A stretch of 64,000 bases of DNA from Sphingopyxis sp. Root154 (lineage in GTDB: Bacteria; Pseudomonadota; Alphaproteobacteria; Sphingomonadales; Sphingomonadaceae). Below, piece by piece: positions 17,164 to 26,835 of this stretch (positions are counted from its first letter, which is position 1; every line of letters begins with the position of its first letter). The notes beneath the pieces were generated by a model. It saw only the letters and a list, made by a program, of their open reading frames with translations, was not told where the DNA came from and searched no databases. The translations under genes and the position numbers were made by a program. Location of the stretch: assembly GCF_001427105.1 (NCBI RefSeq), contig NZ_LMGI01000002.1, positions 186,001-250,000 on the forward strand, written 5' to 3'.

Positions 17164-17877
17164 TCATCCCGCGGTCGGCAGCGCCTGTTCGACCAGCGGC
17201 GCCAGCCCCTCCGCCACGACCGTCACGCCTCTGGCATTGGGATGCATATTGTCGCCGAGCATCAGCGCCTTGTCAGTGACGACATTGTCGAGGATGAACG
17301 GATAGAAGCTCACATCATATTTCGACGCGAGCTCGCGATAGATGGGGTTGAACTGCTTAGCATAGTCGCTGCCGAGATTGGGCGCGGCCATCATGCCGGT
17401 GAGCAGGACCGGGATTTCGCGCTTCCGAAGCTCCGCGAGCATGGCGTCTAGATTGGCGCGCGTCTGGTCGGGGCCGATCCCGCGCAGCATGTCGTTGCCG
17501 CCGAGCCCGAGCACGACGAGCGCGGGCTTCGCCTTCGCATTGTCGAGCACATAGGTCAGGCGCTGGCGCCCCGCGGCGGTGGTGTCGCCCGAAACGCCGG
17601 CATTCTGGACGCGCGCGACGACGCCATCATCTGCGAGTGCGGCCTGCAATTGCGGTGCGAGCCCTTCCTTCGGCCCGAGCTGGTAACCCGCGTAGAGGCT
17701 GTCGCCGAAGGCGATCACGAGCGGCGCGTCGGCGGGAATCGCCGGCGACGCTTTCGTCGCGACCTTGTCGTTCGTCGAAGCAGATGGATTTTCTGCCGAT
17801 CCGCATGCGGCGAGTGGTTGGCAAAGAATTGCGACACAACCATATGTAAGAGCAGAGCGCCATCCGGCCGTTCTCAT
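17164..17877 (-). CDS. Arylesterase / SGNH hydrolase, TesA-like lipoprotein
   Basis: A GDSL/SGNH esterase of 237 aa, like TesA (thioesterase I / lysophospholipase L1). Blocks visible: FGDSLYAGYQL (nucleophile Ser), the GGND oxyanion block and DNMHPN with the Asp/His pair. The N-terminal sequence ends in a lipobox-like PLAAC, suggesting a periplasmic lipoprotein where E. coli TesA is soluble. It is divergent from the ABC exporter genes as tesA is from ybbA-ybbP in E. coli; only 17 bases separate the two start codons. Confidence 0.9.
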   Translation of the reverse strand: MRTAGWRSALTYGCVAILCQPLAACGSAENPSASTNDKVATKASPAIPADAPLVIAFGDSLYAGYQLGPKEGLAPQLQAALADDGVVARVQNAGVSGDTTAAGRQRLTYVLDNAKAKPALVVLGLGGNDMLRGIGPDQTRANLDAMLAELRKREIPVLLTGMMAAPNLGSDYAKQFNPIYRELASKYDVSFYPFILDNVVTDKALMLGDNMHPNARGVTVVAEGLAPLVEQALPTAG

Positions 17878-17894
17878 TTCAAAGGGTCCTCTCC

Positions 17895-18596
17895 TTGCCC
17901 GACGCCCAACGACAATCGCCCGACGTGGCGATCGCCGCCCATAATGTGACGCTGACGCTTGGAAGCGACAAGGCCCCTGTCGAAATTTTGCGCGGCGTCG
18001 ATCTGGAGGTTCCCGCGGGCGCATCGGTCGCGCTGCTGGGACCGTCGGGGTCGGGGAAAAGCTCGCTGATGGCGGTGCTCGCCGGGCTCGAACGCGCGAA
18101 CGGCGGCAGCATCCGCGTCGCCGGGCTCGATTTTGCGACGATGGACGAGGACGACCTCGCGCGGGCGCGACGCGGGCGGATCGGCATTGTCTTGCAGGCC
18201 TTCCACCTGCTTCCGACCATGACCGCGCTCGAAAATGTCGCGGTCCCGCTGGAACTCGCGGGCATATCCGATCCCTTCGGGCGCGCCGCCGCCGAACTCG
18301 AAGCCGTCGGTCTCGGCCACCGTCTGACGCACTACCCCGCACAATTGTCGGGCGGCGAGCAGCAGCGCGTCGCCATCGCGCGCGCGATGGCGAGCTCGCC
18401 CGCGATCATCTTTGCAGACGAGCCGACAGGCAATCTTGATACCGCGACCGGCCAGGCGATCATCGACCTGATCTTCGCCCGCCGCGCCGCATTGGGCGCG
18501 ACGCTGCTCATCATCACCCACGACCCCGAACTCGCCGAGCATTGCGATCGCGTGGTCGTGATGCACGACGGGAAAATCGAAGAGCGGGCGGCGTAG
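17895..18596 (+). CDS. ABC transporter ATP-binding protein, YbbA-like
   Basis: A 233-residue ATPase of the LolD/MacB/YbbA branch that powers a type VII-fold permease. It has Walker A GPSGSGKSS, the Q-loop, the signature LSGGEQQR and Walker B IIFADEPTGNLD. A TTG at 17895 follows AAGGG at good spacing and gives the family N-terminus; no ATG is available. It is directly followed by its permease gene (TAG then GTG with no gap). Partner of the FtsX-like permease. Confidence 0.92.
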   Translation: MPDAQRQSPDVAIAAHNVTLTLGSDKAPVEILRGVDLEVPAGASVALLGPSGSGKSSLMAVLAGLERANGGSIRVAGLDFATMDEDDLARARRGRIGIVLQAFHLLPTMTALENVAVPLELAGISDPFGRAAAELEAVGLGHRLTHYPAQLSGGEQQRVAIARAMASSPAIIFADEPTGNLDTATGQAIIDLIFARRAALGATLLIITHDPELAEHCDRVVVMHDGKIEERAA

Positions 18597-21098
18597 GTGC
18601 TGCCGCTCGCCACGCTCTGGCGGATCGCGCGCCGCGACCTTGCGACGCGCATCCGCGGGCTTCGCCTGCTCGCGGTTTGCCTGTTCCTAGGCGTCGCGAC
18701 GCTCGCCGCGATCGGCAGCCTGACGCGCGGCATCACGTCCGAGCTTGAAGTGCGCGGGCAGACGATCCTCGGCGGTGATGTCGAGTTCAGCCTGCCGCAG
18801 CGCGAAGCAAGCACTGAAGAAATGACGGGTTTCCGCCGCGTCGGCACGCCCTCGGCCACCGTGCGGCTGCGCGCGATGGCGAACGATCCCGACGGCGAGG
18901 CTTTGCTGTCCGAACTGAAGGCGGTCGACGACGTCTACCCGCTCTATGGCACGATGCAGCTGGAGAGCGGCGCGCGCAAAGGTCCGCCGCCGCCCGGCGG
19001 CATCTGGATCGGCAAGGATCTCGTCTCGCGGCTGGGCCTCAAGGTCGGCGAGCGCGTGAAGTTTGGCGAGAAAAGCTTCCTGATCGACGGCGTGATTGCC
19101 GAGGAGCCCGACCGGTTGGGCGAAGGCTTCACGCTCGGCCCCGTCGCGATCATCGGGCTGGCCGATCTGCCCGCGACGCAGCTGATCCAGCCGGGCAGCC
19201 TTTACGAGAGCAAATATCGCGTCCGCTTGCCCGACAGTGCGAACCCCGAAGCGGTCGGCAAGGCGCTGACCGCCGAATTCCCCGATGCGGGCTGGGACAT
19301 CACCGACAGCAGCAACGGCGCGCCCGGGACGCGGCGCTTCATCGAGCGCATGGGGCAATTCCTGTCGCTCGTCGGCCTCGCCGCGCTGGTGATCGCGGGG
19401 ATCGGCGTCGGCAATGGCGTCGCGAGTTATCTTGCGGGCAAGCGTCCCGGCCTTGCGACGCTGAAAGTGCTCGGCGCCGACAGCGGCACGGTGGCGCGTA
19501 TCTATGGATTGCAGATTCTTGCCGTCGCGGCGGTATCGATCGTCGCTGGCCTGATCGTCGGCGCGCTTGCGCCCGCGATCATCGGCGCGATTGCAGGCGA
19601 TGTGCTGCCGGTCAAACCCGGCGTTGCCATCTATCCGCTGCCGCTCGCAGTCAGCGCAGCTTACGGCCTGCTGATCGCCATCGCCTTTGCCCTGCCCCCG
19701 CTTGCGGCGACGCGGCACGTTCCCGCCGCGGGGCTTTACCGCGCGACGGTGAGCGGCGCGGCGCGGGTCGACCGGCAGACGGTCGTCGCGGTCGCGGCGG
19801 CGCTGGCGGCGATCATCGCGCTGGCGGTCGGGACCGCACGCGAGCCGCTGTTCGCGCTCGGGTTCATCGGAGCGGCGATCGGGCTGCTGCTCATCCTCGT
19901 CGGGCTCGGCTGGCTGGTGCGGCGCACCGCGAGCCGGCTGCCGCGCCCCAAGCGCCCGCTCTTCCGCCTCGCGCTCGCGAACCTGCATCGTCCCGGCGCT
20001 GCGACCGGCGCGCTCGTCGTCGCGCTCGGGCTTGGCCTGACCTTGTTCGTGACGCTGGCGGCGATCCAGACGAGCATCACCGCCGAAATCCAGTCGACCG
20101 TGCCGCAGCGCGCGCCGAGCTTCTTCGTGCTCGACGTGCCGCGCACCGAGACTGCACGCTTTCAAACGATTGTGACGGAGGCCGACCCCAAGGCCGAGAT
20201 CAACATGATCCCCGCGCTGCGCGGCAGTGTCACCGAATTTGCCGGCCAGCGCGTCGACGAACTCGCCGAGCTGCCCGAGGGCGCGTGGGTGCTGCGCGGC
20301 GACCGCGGGCTGACGTACAGTCCGGTGCTGCCCAACGGCAGCGAGCTCGTCGGCGGCCAATGGTGGGCGGCCGATTATAAGGGGCCGCCATTGGTCAGCG
20401 TCGAGCAGGAAGTCGCCACATCCCTCGGGCTCAAGATCGGCGACACGCTGTCGGTCAATGTGCTGGGGGTCGAGGTGCAGGCGAAGGTTGCATCGTTCCG
20501 CACCGTCAACTGGGACAATTTCGGGCTGAACTATGTGCTGGTTTTTTCGCCCGGCACTTTCGATGCGGCGCCGCATAATATGGTCGCGACGGTCGCCGTC
20601 GGCCCCGAGGCCGAAGCCGCTTTGTCGCGCAGCATCCCGCGCGCCTTTCCGTCGGCCTCGCTGATCGCGGTGCGTGATGTCGTGTCACAGGTGACGATGC
20701 TGCTGACGCAGATGAGCCAGGCGATCGCCGCGGCGGCGAGCATCGCGATCCTTGCTGGGATCGCGGTGCTGATCGGCGCGATCGCGGCGAGCCGCGAGCG
20801 GCGCGTTTACGACAGCGTGATCCTGAAGCTGCTCGGCGCGACGCGCGGGCAGATTTTGGGCGCACAGGGCATGGAATATGCGGTGCTCGCGGGTATTTTG
20901 GCGGTGCTCGCACTGGGCCTGGGCCTTGCGGGCGCCTGGTATGTCGTGACGCAACTGTTCGATTTCGACTTCGCGCCCGACCCGCTGGTCGTCGGGATGA
21001 CGTTGCTCGGCGGGGCGGGGCTGTCGTTCCTGATCGGGATTGCGGGGAGCTGGCCTTTGCTGTCGGCGAAACCCGCGCAGGCGCTACGCAGCCTTTAG
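18597..21098 (+). CDS. FtsX-like permease, YbbP-like
   Basis: An 833-residue inner-membrane permease with the YbbP layout: an N-terminal helix, a periplasmic domain, then a core of membrane helices arranged as two FtsX modules with another large periplasmic part between them. It works with the upstream ATPase. The E. coli counterpart's function is poorly defined; lipid or envelope handling is assumed because of the link with TesA. The start is a GTG immediately after the ATPase stop, so translation is coupled. The 3' end overlaps the converging TauE/SafE gene by 4 bases. Confidence 0.92.
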   Translation: MLPLATLWRIARRDLATRIRGLRLLAVCLFLGVATLAAIGSLTRGITSELEVRGQTILGGDVEFSLPQREASTEEMTGFRRVGTPSATVRLRAMANDPDGEALLSELKAVDDVYPLYGTMQLESGARKGPPPPGGIWIGKDLVSRLGLKVGERVKFGEKSFLIDGVIAEEPDRLGEGFTLGPVAIIGLADLPATQLIQPGSLYESKYRVRLPDSANPEAVGKALTAEFPDAGWDITDSSNGAPGTRRFIERMGQFLSLVGLAALVIAGIGVGNGVASYLAGKRPGLATLKVLGADSGTVARIYGLQILAVAAVSIVAGLIVGALAPAIIGAIAGDVLPVKPGVAIYPLPLAVSAAYGLLIAIAFALPPLAATRHVPAAGLYRATVSGAARVDRQTVVAVAAALAAIIALAVGTAREPLFALGFIGAAIGLLLILVGLGWLVRRTASRLPRPKRPLFRLALANLHRPGAATGALVVALGLGLTLFVTLAAIQTSITAEIQSTVPQRAPSFFVLDVPRTETARFQTIVTEADPKAEINMIPALRGSVTEFAGQRVDELAELPEGAWVLRGDRGLTYSPVLPNGSELVGGQWWAADYKGPPLVSVEQEVATSLGLKIGDTLSVNVLGVEVQAKVASFRTVNWDNFGLNYVLVFSPGTFDAAPHNMVATVAVGPEAEAALSRSIPRAFPSASLIAVRDVVSQVTMLLTQMSQAIAAAASIAILAGIAVLIGAIAASRERRVYDSVILKLLGATRGQILGAQGMEYAVLAGILAVLALGLGLAGAWYVVTQLFDFDFAPDPLVVGMTLLGGAGLSFLIGIAGSWPLLSAKPAQALRSL

Positions 21099-21856
21099 TT
21101 CAAGAGCCGCACCACCGCCGACACCGCCGCGATGCCGAGGACGATCGCGACCATCGCCTGCCAGACATGCGGCGGGACACGGCCGAAATGGCGCGCGCCG
21201 ACATAATTGCCCAGCCACATCGGCACGAACAGGATCACCGCGAGCAGGAACAATCGCCACGTCGCGATGCCAACCCAGAGCGCGGCGAGCGTGCCCGCGA
21301 TCGCGGTGCCAAAGAAGATCAGCAGCATCGACGCGCGCGCGACCTTGGGTTCGAGATGGCGGCGGAGGTAAAAGGGCACGACCGGCGGCCCCGGCATCGC
21401 GGCAAAGCCGGTGAGGATGCCCGATGCGACCCCCGTCCCCGCAATCGCGCCGCGCCCCGGGCGATGTCCCTCGGGCTGCTTGGGCAGCAGCACCGCGACA
21501 AAGGCACCGACCGCGACCAAGGTAATCAGCAGCCGCGCAATGTCGGGCGTCGTCGCATCGAGCGCGACCATGCCGATCGGGGTCGTCGCCATCGCGAGCA
21601 GCGCGATCGGCACCGCGGTCGCGCGGTCGGCGTCGGCCATGATGATCCCGATCCCGACCGGGCCGATCAGCAGTTGCAGCAATATGCCAAGCACCACCGC
21701 CTCGCCGGGTGCGATGATCAGGCCCAGGAGCGGCACGAGGATGATCGCCATGCCAAAGCCGGTGAGGCCGCGGACATAGGCGGCGGCAAAGGTCATCGCC
21801 GCCGCGCCCACAAGCGTCAGCGGCGCGATGCCGACAAGCTGCGACAGGCCGGTCAA
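21095..21856 (-). CDS. TauE/SafE family sulfite exporter-like permease
   Basis: A 253-residue inner-membrane protein with about eight hydrophobic segments and the family motif YVRGLTGFGMAIILVPLL near the N-terminus, repeated in weaker form in the second half (GFAAMPGPPVVPFY). The family exports sulfite, sulfoacetate or related organic anions, or takes up sulfur compounds; the substrate here is unknown. It stands alone. The 122-base gap to the next minus-strand gene upstream (21857-21978) shows nothing notable. Confidence 0.88.
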   Translation of the reverse strand: MTGLSQLVGIAPLTLVGAAAMTFAAAYVRGLTGFGMAIILVPLLGLIIAPGEAVVLGILLQLLIGPVGIGIIMADADRATAVPIALLAMATTPIGMVALDATTPDIARLLITLVAVGAFVAVLLPKQPEGHRPGRGAIAGTGVASGILTGFAAMPGPPVVPFYLRRHLEPKVARASMLLIFFGTAIAGTLAALWVGIATWRLFLLAVILFVPMWLGNYVGARHFGRVPPHVWQAMVAIVLGIAAVSAVVRLLN

Positions 21857-21978
21857 GCGGCGTGCGCCACGACGGACGGGCGGAAGGCGGGATGGAAGGG
21901 CAGCGCTTGTTTCCCCGGCAGCGGATCGAACCGCCCGGCCGATACCGCAGGAACGCCGGGGCGGCTAGCCCCCGCCGT

Positions 21979-23130
21979 TCAAGCCAGCGGCCAAAGCTTG
22001 TCGACCGGGCGTTCGAGCACGTGCGCCGCAATGCTGTGCAATTTTTGCGGTGCGAGGCGTCCTGTCTTTGCCGCGTCGGCAAGCCAGGTTTCGATCGATC
22101 CGCCGGTTTCGATCCACTTGTCCTGACGCAGCATCCCGTAAAAGGCCCCGGCGAGAATATGGATGCCATCGTCGGATTTGCGCCAACGGTCGGCGGGATT
22201 GCGCGCGACCCCCAGTGCCTCAGCGATCAGCTGGTCGAGCGCCTGCGCCAGATCCTCGTTCAGCAAGCCTTCGAGCGTCGTATAGCCCCATTTGGGGTCA
22301 TGGTCGCCGACGACGCGCGGGATCAGCGGGTCTTTGGCGAGGATGGCGAGCGCGGCCTTTGCCGCGGGGCCGTCCATCACCACGGGCGGGTGGAGCATTT
22401 CATGGCCCGCGTTGCGCACGGTGATCGCGGTGTTCCAGTCGGCGGCCTGGAGGAAGGTCTGGCCCTGCACCTTGATCCCGTGCGGCTTGCAAAATTGCAG
22501 CAGCACCACTTCGATTTCGGGGTCGAAGTTCCGGCCGGTCAGCTTTTCATGCAGGCGGATCACATCATAGGCGCCCAGATCGGCCTGAAGCTGAACGATC
22601 CGTCCTTCGAGCGCGGCGATGCGCTCGGCGCGAAAGGCCGCGAAGCCCGCATTACGCATCGCTTCGAGCACCGCTTTCACGCGCGGGGCATGCGCGGCGA
22701 ACCAGCCCCAATCCGTTTCGTTCCAATTGCTGCTCGCGCGATAGGCGGGAAGCAAGCGCGTCTCGGGCGCGGCGGCGGCGGCGATCAGCGCGTCGAGGTT
22801 GCTGTCGTCGTCGCCCGAAAAGATGAGCGACAAGACCGGGCCGAGCAGCCCGAAACCCGCATCATTGGCCTCGCGCGACAGCGTCGGAATCTCGGCGCGC
22901 GCCGCAGCCGAAAGGCGCGGCGCGAAGGCGTCGACGTCGGTCTGGTAATAGGGCAAATAAAGCTCTCCCCCCGCCAGCGGCCCCAGAAAGGCGAGCGCGT
23001 CGAAGCCTTCGGACGCGCGCACCTTCCATTGCGTGCGCATCGGCGGACGCTGATTTTGCGCTGAAACGATGGTGGGAACAGCGAGGGCGGCGGTGCCGAG
23101 CGAGGCGGCAATGAAGAAGCGGCGATCCAT
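21979..23130 (-). CDS. Tat-exported protein with HExxH motif, possible metallopeptidase
   Basis: A 383-residue protein that I do not recognise as a named family. The N-terminus MDRRFFIAASLGTAALAVPTIVSAQ carries a twin-arginine-like motif and a cleavable signal, so a folded periplasmic protein is likely. A zinc-peptidase motif HEMLH is at 243-247, and an acidic residue at E292 (LLNEDLAQAL) is a candidate third ligand in the gluzincin manner. The mature region is otherwise mixed helix with no transmembrane segment. It lies 9 bases after the AraC regulator stop on the same strand and may be in its operon (metallophosphoesterase, AraC, this gene). Confidence 0.65.
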   Translation of the reverse strand: MDRRFFIAASLGTAALAVPTIVSAQNQRPPMRTQWKVRASEGFDALAFLGPLAGGELYLPYYQTDVDAFAPRLSAAARAEIPTLSREANDAGFGLLGPVLSLIFSGDDDSNLDALIAAAAAPETRLLPAYRASSNWNETDWGWFAAHAPRVKAVLEAMRNAGFAAFRAERIAALEGRIVQLQADLGAYDVIRLHEKLTGRNFDPEIEVVLLQFCKPHGIKVQGQTFLQAADWNTAITVRNAGHEMLHPPVVMDGPAAKAALAILAKDPLIPRVVGDHDPKWGYTTLEGLLNEDLAQALDQLIAEALGVARNPADRWRKSDDGIHILAGAFYGMLRQDKWIETGGSIETWLADAAKTGRLAPQKLHSIAAHVLERPVDKLWPLA

Positions 23131-23139
23131 GAACCCGGT

Positions 23140-23838
23140 TTAGCGGGGATCGACGCGCCCGGCTTGAACGGACTTTGCCCGGTGCAGGATCGGCGGGTCG
23201 CCGGTCATCGCGGCGATCGACCGCGCCATATGCGCCTGATCGGCGAACCCCTGGTCGGCGGCGAGGTCGGCGAGACTGCCCTGCCAAGCATCGAGCGCAG
23301 TGAGCGCCTGCCGCGTCCGCGCCTCGAGCCGGAAGCGTTTGGGGCTGACGCCATAGGCGCGCGCGAAGCCGCGGCTGATCGACGCGGGGTTGAGCCCCAT
23401 ATGATCGGCCCAGTCGGCGAGCAATATGTCGGGATCGGCGGTAAGCGCCGCGGCGAGCAGGTCGGGCCAATCGTCGCGCCGCGCCGCGCCCATGCGGAAA
23501 TGATCGCGGACATAGTCGGCGGCCGCCTGCGGATCGCGTTCGGCGAGGCGCGCGGCGGTATCGGGGTCGGCGATATGCCCCGCCCCCAGCGCGAATCCCT
23601 TTGCCACCGGAAGATTGAGCACCTGCGCCCCGCGCGCGCCAAAACGGTCCTGATGCGCGGTCCAGTCGCCGTGCACGACGACCGTTCCCGGCCGCACCGC
23701 GATGCGCCCCTGATCGCCCGATTCTTCATAATCGCCGCCGAGTACGAGCGCGACATAGCCATGGACATGGCGATGCCGCGGCAGGCATTCGCCCGCCGGA
23801 TAGCGCCCAACGCCCGCGATTGGAATCGGATCGTTCAT
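23140..23838 (-). CDS. AraC family transcriptional regulator
   Basis: A 232-residue AraC regulator. The N-terminal cupin-like sensor region contains CLPRHRHVHGYVALVLGG, and the C-terminal part has the two helix-turn-helix motifs (LLADWADHMGLNPASISRGFARAYGVSPKRFR..., then LADLAADQGFADQAHMAR). The ATG at 23836-23838 overlaps the metallophosphoesterase stop by 4 bases (ATGA), so the genes are translationally coupled; the longer frame upstream is not used. The effector and targets are unknown. Confidence 0.88.
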   Translation of the reverse strand: MNDPIPIAGVGRYPAGECLPRHRHVHGYVALVLGGDYEESGDQGRIAVRPGTVVVHGDWTAHQDRFGARGAQVLNLPVAKGFALGAGHIADPDTAARLAERDPQAAADYVRDHFRMGAARRDDWPDLLAAALTADPDILLADWADHMGLNPASISRGFARAYGVSPKRFRLEARTRQALTALDAWQGSLADLAADQGFADQAHMARSIAAMTGDPPILHRAKSVQAGRVDPR

Positions 23839-24689
23839 GTTGCAGCGTTCGGGCCGATGGTGACGAGCCACGCATCGGGCGGCGTCAGGAAACGGAGCGG
23901 CAAAAGGCTGGTGCCGAGCCCGGCGCCGACGAAGATGCGTTGCGCACCATCGCTTATGTCGCCGCAGGCAAAGCGATCCCCATAGCGCGAGACATAGGTG
24001 AGCGCGCCGATGAAAGGGAAGCGGATCTGGCCGCAATGCGTATGCCCCGCGAAGATTGCCGCGACCGGGCGCTTCACTGCGGGGACGATGTCGGGACTGT
24101 GCGTCAGCAGCAGTGGCACACCCGGACCAAGCCGGTCCATTGCGGCAAGCGTAGCCGGAACATCGTCATGCCCCGAATAATCGTCATCGACGCCCCCCAC
24201 GATCAACGGGCCCAGCTTCACAGCCGCATTCTGCAGCACACGAAGCCCACGCTTCTCCATCTCGCCGCGCAGCGCATCGGGCCTGAACCAATGATCGTGA
24301 TTGCCCGGTGCGACGACGACGCCCAGCGGCGCGCGGAGACCGCCGAGCGGTGCGACCACCTCGGCTGCGGAGTAGATGTGCGTCGCGCTGCGCTTTTCGC
24401 TGACGAGATCGCCCGCGATCAGCACGAGGTCGGGCTTCAGCCGGTTTAGCCGCGCCACGATCCTTGTCAGCCGTTCGGGCGGCATGTCGGGGCCCGCAAC
24501 ATGAATGTCCGACAGCAACAGCAGCCTGAGCGGCGGCTGGCCCGCTGGCCAATCGGCAACCGCGACCGTCGCGGTGCGGATCACCGGGTCGCGCGTCGCA
24601 TTCCAATAGCCCCTGGCGAGCAGGCCGGCGCCGAGCAGCGCGAGCAGCGCTGCCCAGCGCAACCAGCGTCGCCGCGCCTTCACGTTCAA
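23835..24689 (-). CDS. Membrane-anchored metallophosphoesterase
   Basis: A 284-residue calcineurin-like phosphoesterase of the YkuE type. An N-terminal membrane helix (about 10-26) is followed by all five metal motifs: [31 protein letters not shown] and GHTHCGQ. YkuE-like enzymes face the periplasm and may hydrolyse phospholipid or nucleotide derivatives. It overlaps thrS by 4 bases upstream and the AraC gene by 4 bases downstream, forming a tightly packed minus-strand unit. Confidence 0.9.
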   Translation of the reverse strand: MNVKARRRWLRWAALLALLGAGLLARGYWNATRDPVIRTATVAVADWPAGQPPLRLLLLSDIHVAGPDMPPERLTRIVARLNRLKPDLVLIAGDLVSEKRSATHIYSAAEVVAPLGGLRAPLGVVVAPGNHDHWFRPDALRGEMEKRGLRVLQNAAVKLGPLIVGGVDDDYSGHDDVPATLAAMDRLGPGVPLLLTHSPDIVPAVKRPVAAIFAGHTHCGQIRFPFIGALTYVSRYGDRFACGDISDGAQRIFVGAGLGTSLLPLRFLTPPDAWLVTIGPNAAT

Positions 24690-26689
24690 TCGCGAAGATC
24701 CGGCGGGGTCGCCTCACCCTTCAACATGGCGATCGCTTCGGTGAGCGGCATGATGCGCTGGCCGTCCTGCCCGAGCGTGCGGATCGCGACGGTGCCTTCC
24801 TCGGCCTCGCGATTGCCGACCACCAGCAGGTAGGGGACTTTGGCAAGGCTGTGTTCACGGACCTTGTAGTTGATCTTTTCGTTCCGCACGTCGCTTTCGG
24901 CGCGGATGCCCGCCGCGACGAGCTGCGCCACCGCATCCTTCGCGTAATCGTCGGCGTCAGACACGATCGTCGCGACGACCGCCTGCACCGGCGCGAGCCA
25001 GGTCGGGAAACGGCCCGCGAAATGCTCGATCAAAATGCCGATGAAGCGTTCATAGGTGCCGAGGATCGCGCGGTGGAGCATCACCGGGCGGTGGCGCTCG
25101 CCATCCTCGCCGATGTAGCTGGCGTCGAGGCGCTCGGGCATCACGCGGTCGGACTGGATCGTCCCGCACTGCCAGGTGCGGCCGATCGCGTCGGTCAGGT
25201 GGAATTCAAGCTTTGGCGCATAGAAAGCGCCCTCGCCCGGCAGTTCTTCCCAGCCATAATCGTCGTTCGCCATGCCCGCGCGTTCGACGGCTTCGCGCAG
25301 CTCGGCCTCGGCCTTGTCCCACATGTCTTCGGTGCCGAAGCGCATGTCGGGGCGCAGTGCGAGCTTCACCGCATATTTCTCGAACCCGAGCTGCTTGTAG
25401 ACGCGGTCGAGCAGCGCGCAGAAATCGCGCACTTCCTCGACGATCTGGTCCTCGCGGCAGAAGATATGGCCGTCATCCTGCGTGAACTGGCGCACGCGCA
25501 TGATCCCGTGCAGCGCGCCGTGCGGCTCGTTGCGGTGGCAGCAGCCCATTTCGGCCATGCGCAGCGGCAGGTCGCGGTACGACTTCATCCCCTGACGGAA
25601 GATCAGGACGTGCGCTGGGCAGTTCATCGGCTTCAATGCCATCCACTCGGCGCCGTCGGAGACGATCGGACCGTCATCCTCGATGTTCGGCACCTCGTCG
25701 GGGATGACGAACATATTCTCGCGATATTTGCCCCAGTGGCCCGACTGCTCCCACTGGCGTGCGTCCATCACCTGCGGGGTCTTGACCTCCTGATAGCCCG
25801 AACCGTCGATCGCGCGGCGCATATAGGCCTCGAGCTCGCGGTAGATCCGGTAACCCTTGGGGTGCCAGAAGACGCTGCCATGCGCCTCTTCCTGCAGATG
25901 GAACAGGTCCATTTCGCGGCCGATCTTGCGATGGTCGCGCTTCGCGGCCTCCTCCAGCCGGACGAGATGTTCGGCGAGCTGTTTCTTGTTGAGCCAGCCG
26001 GTGCCATAGATGCGCGACAGTTGCGCGTTCTTCTGGTCGCCACGCCAATAGGCGCCCGACACGCGCGTCAGCTTGAACGCGGCGGGGTCGAGCTTGCCCG
26101 TCGAGGCCAAGTGCGGGCCGCGGCACATGTCCATCCAGCCTTCGCCGCTGCGATAGACGGTGAGTTCTTCGCCCTGCGGCAGTTCGGCGGCCCATTCGGC
26201 CTTGAAACTCTCGCCCTCGGCCGCCCATTTGGCGATGAGCTTGTCGCGCTCCCACACTTCGCGCGTCAGCGGCAGGTCGGCGGCGATGATCTTGCGCATC
26301 TCCTCCTCGATCAGCGGCAGCTCGTCGTCGCGGAACGGGCCGCGATCGGCGGCGGGCGCAAAGTCGTAATAGAAGCCGTCGCCCGTCGAAGGGCCGAAGG
26401 TGATCTGCGTGCCGGGGAACAGATTCTGCACCGCTTCCGCGAGGACATGCGCATAGTCGTGGCGGAAGAGCTCGAGCGCGTCGGCCTCGTCGCGGCTCGT
26501 CACGAGCGACAGGTTCGTGTCTTCCTCCAGCGGGCGCATGATATCGCGCAGTTCGCCGTCGATCTTTGCCGCGAGCGCGGCCTTGGCAAGGCCGGGTCCG
26601 ATGTCGGCCGCGATCTGCAACGCGGTAGTGCCGCGCACGACTTCACGGGCAGAGCCATCGGGAAGGGTGACGCGGATCATGTCGGACAT
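24686..26689 (-). CDS. thrS: Threonine--tRNA ligase
   Basis: Charges tRNA-Thr, with editing of misacylated Ser. The 667-residue protein has the TGS domain ([13 protein letters not shown]), the editing domain with [10 protein letters not shown], the class II catalytic core (motif 2 region [28 protein letters not shown]; zinc-site segment MNCPAHV) and the anticodon-binding domain at the end. The start at 26689 (MSDMIRV) fits the family; the longer frame to 26755 extends into the divergent promoter. In many bacteria thrS precedes infC, but here it precedes a metallophosphoesterase gene. Confidence 0.97.
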   Translation of the reverse strand: MSDMIRVTLPDGSAREVVRGTTALQIAADIGPGLAKAALAAKIDGELRDIMRPLEEDTNLSLVTSRDEADALELFRHDYAHVLAEAVQNLFPGTQITFGPSTGDGFYYDFAPAADRGPFRDDELPLIEEEMRKIIAADLPLTREVWERDKLIAKWAAEGESFKAEWAAELPQGEELTVYRSGEGWMDMCRGPHLASTGKLDPAAFKLTRVSGAYWRGDQKNAQLSRIYGTGWLNKKQLAEHLVRLEEAAKRDHRKIGREMDLFHLQEEAHGSVFWHPKGYRIYRELEAYMRRAIDGSGYQEVKTPQVMDARQWEQSGHWGKYRENMFVIPDEVPNIEDDGPIVSDGAEWMALKPMNCPAHVLIFRQGMKSYRDLPLRMAEMGCCHRNEPHGALHGIMRVRQFTQDDGHIFCREDQIVEEVRDFCALLDRVYKQLGFEKYAVKLALRPDMRFGTEDMWDKAEAELREAVERAGMANDDYGWEELPGEGAFYAPKLEFHLTDAIGRTWQCGTIQSDRVMPERLDASYIGEDGERHRPVMLHRAILGTYERFIGILIEHFAGRFPTWLAPVQAVVATIVSDADDYAKDAVAQLVAAGIRAESDVRNEKINYKVREHSLAKVPYLLVVGNREAEEGTVAIRTLGQDGQRIMPLTEAIAMLKGEATPPDLRD

Positions 26690-26763
26690 CGAAAAATCGG
26701 CCTTTCTTGCGCAAAAGTGCGGCGCCCCTTTGCCAGCATGCGATATGGGCGGCAAGGGGCGGA

Positions 26764-26803
26764 TTCACAACAAGGCTTGCAATGAGATAATGTATCCTTA
26801 TCT
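26764..26803 (+). promoter_or_regulatory. merC promoter with palindromic operator
   Basis: A -35-like TTCACA (26764-26769) and -10 GATAAT (26786-26791) are 16 bases apart. The -10 is embedded in an inverted repeat AGATAA-N7-TTATCT (26785-26803). This AT-rich dyad is the kind of site bound by Fur-family metal regulators such as Zur; the identity of the regulator is inferred. Confidence 0.5.
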
Positions 26804-26835
26804 GGCGCCGGAACCCCTCCTGCGAAAGATAGAAC

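Noticed and set aside
18687..20576. A 629-residue minus-strand frame opposite the YbbP-like permease
   Set aside because: Shadow frame; the plus-strand gene has clear membrane helices and a coupled start.
24851..26785. A 644-residue open frame on the plus strand opposite thrS
   Set aside because: It has no start signal, no recognisable domain and an Arg/His/Ala-rich composition typical of frames opposite GC-rich genes.
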